From Candidatus Chisholmbacteria bacterium RIFCSPLOWO2_01_FULL_49_14 (lineage in GTDB: Bacteria; Patescibacteriota; Microgenomatia; UBA1400; Chisholmbacteraceae): a stretch of 36,225 nt of DNA. Location: contig MHCL01000008.1 of assembly GCA_001816915.1 (NCBI GenBank), forward strand, positions 17,040-53,264, read 5' to 3'. Below, piece after piece: positions 33,755 through 36,225 of the stretch; position 1 is the stretch's first letter; each line of letters opens with the position of its first letter. The position numbers and the translations under genes were made by a program. The notes beneath the pieces are model-generated. The model did not search any database. It had not been told where the DNA came from and saw nothing but the letters and a program-made list of their open reading frames with translations.

Positions 33755-34594
33755 ATGGCAAAGACGATTGTTACCCACATTAATCCGGATTTGGATGCGA
33801 TAACTTCGGTTTGGCTCCTGATTCGTTTCGGAGGAACAGATTTTCGTGATGCACATTTCTCGTTTGTCCCGGCCGGCGAACGATTGGGGAAAGATGATGA
33901 GCAGATAGTTCACGTTGATACCGGTTTGGGAATGTTTGACCATCATCAGAAGGATCGCGGCCGGGAAGACACCAGCGCCTCAAAGCTTGTCTACGAATGG
34001 CTTATCGATGAAGGCAAAATAACAAAAAGCGAACCTCTGCGCAGGATAGTCGAGCTGGTCAACCAATTTGATCACTTCGGAGAATACTTTTGGCCGGATC
34101 CCCTTGAGTACCGTTATGAGTTTTTCCTCGGTAATCTCATTAACGGAATGAAGCTTGGAAAATATGTCTCCGATGATGACCAACTTGTACAATTCGGCAT
34201 GCGTTGTTTGGACGGCATCCTTGTTTCGTTTAAGATCCGAATTGCAGCCGAGGAGGCGCTGAATACGGGTATACAGTTTCAGACGCACTGGGGGAAGACG
34301 ATTGCCATAGAAACGACAACCAACGGGGTTATGAAGCTTGCGCTCAAGTCCGGCTACAAGCTCGTCGCCCGCCGTAATCCGGAAACCGGGATGGTGCGCA
34401 TCAAATCGGCGCCGCTGCCTGAGGTTAACCTGACACGTGTCTACGAAAAGCTCAAAAAAGTTGATTCCCAAGCAACTTGGTATTTTCATCCGAGCGGTCA
34501 TATGGTCCTCAATGGTTCGTTAAGAAACCCGACAATGAGGGCAAGTAAATTGTCTTTGTCGGAAGTGATTGAGATTTTGAAACAGGCGAAATAG
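33755..34594 (+). CDS. DHH-family phosphoesterase-like protein
   Basis: TIVTHINPDLDAITSVWLL and IVHVDTGLGMFDHHQKD (DHH motif). Confidence 0.7.
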   Translation: MAKTIVTHINPDLDAITSVWLLIRFGGTDFRDAHFSFVPAGERLGKDDEQIVHVDTGLGMFDHHQKDRGREDTSASKLVYEWLIDEGKITKSEPLRRIVELVNQFDHFGEYFWPDPLEYRYEFFLGNLINGMKLGKYVSDDDQLVQFGMRCLDGILVSFKIRIAAEEALNTGIQFQTHWGKTIAIETTTNGVMKLALKSGYKLVARRNPETGMVRIKSAPLPEVNLTRVYEKLKKVDSQATWYFHPSGHMVLNGSLRNPTMRASKLSLSEVIEILKQAK

Positions 34595-34613
34595 CGTATA
34601 GCAGATAGCAGAG

Positions 34614-34767
34614 AGACAATAGATAAACAGTTGATAGACATCGATAGACAGTGGATAGACAGCAGCAAGAAAATAGCAGAGAGCGAAGAGCTGATAGACA
34701 ATAGATAAACAATTGATAGACACAGATAGACAGTGGATAGACAGTAGCAAGAAAATAGCTGAGAGCG
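34614..34767. repeat. Two imperfect ~71-bp direct repeats of the GATAGACA word family
   Basis: 34614-34684 and 34696-34767: AGACAATAGATAAACARTTGATAGACAN...GATAGACAGTGGATAGACAGYAGCAAGAAAATAGCWGAGAGCG. Confidence 0.8.
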
Positions 34768-34854
34768 GATAGCAGATAGCAATAAGTAATGAGTAGGAAG
34801 ATATGAGAAAGGAGTAGGGAATAGAGATCAGAGGATAGACAACCAATAACTAAT

Positions 34855-35337
34855 ATGGAATTGAAACTTGTACCAATCAAGAAACCGGAAGATGTGAATA
34901 TCATTATCGGACAGGCGCACTTCATCAAAACCGTTGAGGATATCCATGAATTGATGGTGACTTCAATTCCCGATGTTACTTTCGGGCTGGCATTTTGCGA
35001 AGCTTCGGGCGCGAGGCTCGTCCGTACGAGCGGAACGGACGAGCAGCTCATTGGCATTGCCCAAAAAAACGCATCAGCGGTCGGAGCCGGGCACGCGTTC
35101 TACCTGGTACTCAAAGGATCCTATCCGATCAATATTCTGCCGAGGCTTAAACAGGTACCGGAGGTGGTTTCCATTTTCTGTGCCACCGCCAATGACGTGT
35201 CAATCGTTGTCGCGCAGACAAGGAGCGGCCGCGCGATTTTGGGCGTTGTTGACGGAGCGCCTCCTCTTGGGGTTGAAGATGCAAGAGAGAAAAAAGAACG
35301 GGTAAGATTTTTGAGAAAGATCGGATACAAGCTCTAA
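34855..35337 (+). CDS. Adenosine-specific kinase-like protein
   Basis: GLAFCEASGARLVRTSGTDEQLIGIAQKNASAVGAGHAFYLVLKGSYPINILPRLKQVPEV. Confidence 0.85.
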   Translation: MELKLVPIKKPEDVNIIIGQAHFIKTVEDIHELMVTSIPDVTFGLAFCEASGARLVRTSGTDEQLIGIAQKNASAVGAGHAFYLVLKGSYPINILPRLKQVPEVVSIFCATANDVSIVVAQTRSGRAILGVVDGAPPLGVEDAREKKERVRFLRKIGYKL

Positions 35338-35441
35338 CAAATTAAATATTTAAAATGACTAATTTAAATATAGAATGACAAATTTAAAAATTCTTTAAGA
35401 AAAGAATAGATTTCATTTGTCATTTGTCATTTGAAATTGCT

Positions 35442-35852
35442 ATGAAAGATTGCGTGTTTTGCGAGATTGTATCGGGAAAGAGGCCGGCGGATATCGTCTA
35501 CAGTGATGATCGATACTTGGCTCTGTTGGATATCCGTCCGCTGACCCGAGGGAATTGTCTGGTTATTCCGAAGGATCATATTCAGTGGCCGGATGACGTC
35601 CCCGATTTCGGTGCTTACTTTGAAACGGCAAAGATGGTCGGCAAAGCTGCGCAGCGGGCGCTGGGATCAACATGGACGCAGTATCTGACCATCGGACACG
35701 AGGTTCCGCATGCGCATATCCGGGTGATTCCCCGGTTCCGGGATGATTTACAGGGGGCTGTACCGGATCTAACTAAAATCGAAAATTTGTCTCGGTCAGA
35801 GATGGAGGAGATTGCCGGAAGCATACAAAAGGAAATAAAAAGGATCGGTTGA
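35442..35852 (+). CDS. HIT-family protein
   Basis: MKDCVFCEIVSGKRPADIVYSDD, HEVPHAHIRVIPR histidine triad. ATG 35442 preferred over TTG 35424. Confidence 0.93.
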   Translation: MKDCVFCEIVSGKRPADIVYSDDRYLALLDIRPLTRGNCLVIPKDHIQWPDDVPDFGAYFETAKMVGKAAQRALGSTWTQYLTIGHEVPHAHIRVIPRFRDDLQGAVPDLTKIENLSRSEMEEIAGSIQKEIKRIG

Positions 35853-35941
35853 GCGTATTACAATAATTGTACATAGCAGAGGTGTTCGACCCGAGTCTAA
35901 CCACCTTGGATGGGGTCTAGTCACAAATTCTTGACTTGCTC

Positions 35942-35984
35942 TCCGCCAGCTGGCTCTGTACCAGACGGTAACAGGGCTGGCGGA
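35942..35984 (+). promoter_or_regulatory. Long imperfect hairpin upstream of rpsU
   Basis: TCCGCCAGC...CTGT-ACC-agac-GGT-A-ACAG...GCTGGCGGA. Confidence 0.6.
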
Positions 35985-36061
35985 CTCGAATGCAGGAAAT
36001 ATTGCTGGACTTCTCGGATCGAGACAAGCTCAATTCGGGGGGAGGTGTCTAAAGAAAACAT

Positions 36062-36225
36062 ATGGCAACAGTAGTCAAGGCGAAACAAGATGAATCGCCT
36101 GATAGTGTGATTCGCCGGTTTAAAAAGAAAGTAATAGAGAACGAGGTGCTGACTGAACTCAAACGGCGGGAATACTATCGAAAACCGAGCGTTGAACGAA
36201 AGGAGCGGCGCAAAGAGTTGGAACG
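36062..36225 (+). CDS. rpsU: 30S ribosomal protein S21 (3' end off window)
   Basis: Translated by eye: MATVVKAKQDESPDSVIRRFKKKVIENEVLTELKRREYYRKPSVERKERRKELER. Not in ORF track. Confidence 0.9.
   Translation, partial: MATVVKAKQDESPDSVIRRFKKKVIENEVLTELKRREYYRKPSVERKERRKELE

Noticed and set aside
34498-35057. Ser/Leu/Ile-rich minus-strand ORFs resembling membrane proteins (LSIVYLLSISSSLSAIFLLLSIHCLSMS...)
   Set aside because: Translation of the GATAGACA micro-repeat tract in three frames; the same pseudo-peptide pattern occurs at 9926-10165. Not credible genes.
35880-35932. tRNA or tmRNA 3' end suggested by GGTGTTCGACCCGAGTC
   Set aside because: Only a T-arm-like string; no consistent cloverleaf or tmRNA context.
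1-36225. CRISPR array, prophage, transposase/IS element or rRNA operon
   Set aside because: No regularly spaced identical repeats, no Cas, integrase, transposase or phage structural proteins recognised, and no rRNA-like sequence seen.
1-36225. Recoded UGA (code 25, as in some CPR lineages)
   Set aside because: Genes end at TGA in several places (for example the 13026 and 14751 stops) and conserved proteins show no in-frame TGA; standard code fits.

Overview
The window looks like a chromosomal segment of a small-genome bacterium, probably Candidate Phyla Radiation/Patescibacteria (inferred from gene content and order, not tested). Nearly all genes are on the + strand. Recognisable core genes: topA, class II (B12-dependent) ribonucleotide reductase nrdJ, an MtrA-like/thymidylate synthase fusion, a DNPH1-like/thymidylate kinase fusion, glyA, folD, rpsB, tsf, frr, an RseP-type site-2 protease, a short proS, a yvcK/cofD-like gene, a DHH-type phosphoesterase, an adenosine-specific kinase-like gene, a HIT protein and a truncated rpsU. 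A VapBC-like toxin-antitoxin pair is on the - strand. From about 8.4 to 25.7 kb there is a dense set of nucleotide-handling proteins (several P-loop kinases, an APH-like kinase, two HAD phosphatases, Maf/ITPase-like, phosphoribosyltransferase) mixed with lineage-specific hypotheticals. The non-coding observations I find most interesting are: (1) a ~200-bp element present in three diverged copies, with a covarying 12-13 bp hairpin and a second long-range stem; (2) a recurrent promoter / hairpin+T-run / start-codon arrangement in front of several genes, in places with mutually exclusive attenuator-like pairings; (3) micro-repeat 'word' sequence that fills intergenic gaps and also appears in-frame inside conserved housekeeping genes; (4) leaderless-looking promoters at other genes. 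Two window-edge CDSs (1-586 - and 36062-36225 +) are missing from the supplied ORF track. Everything here is by-eye reading; no database search or folding was run.
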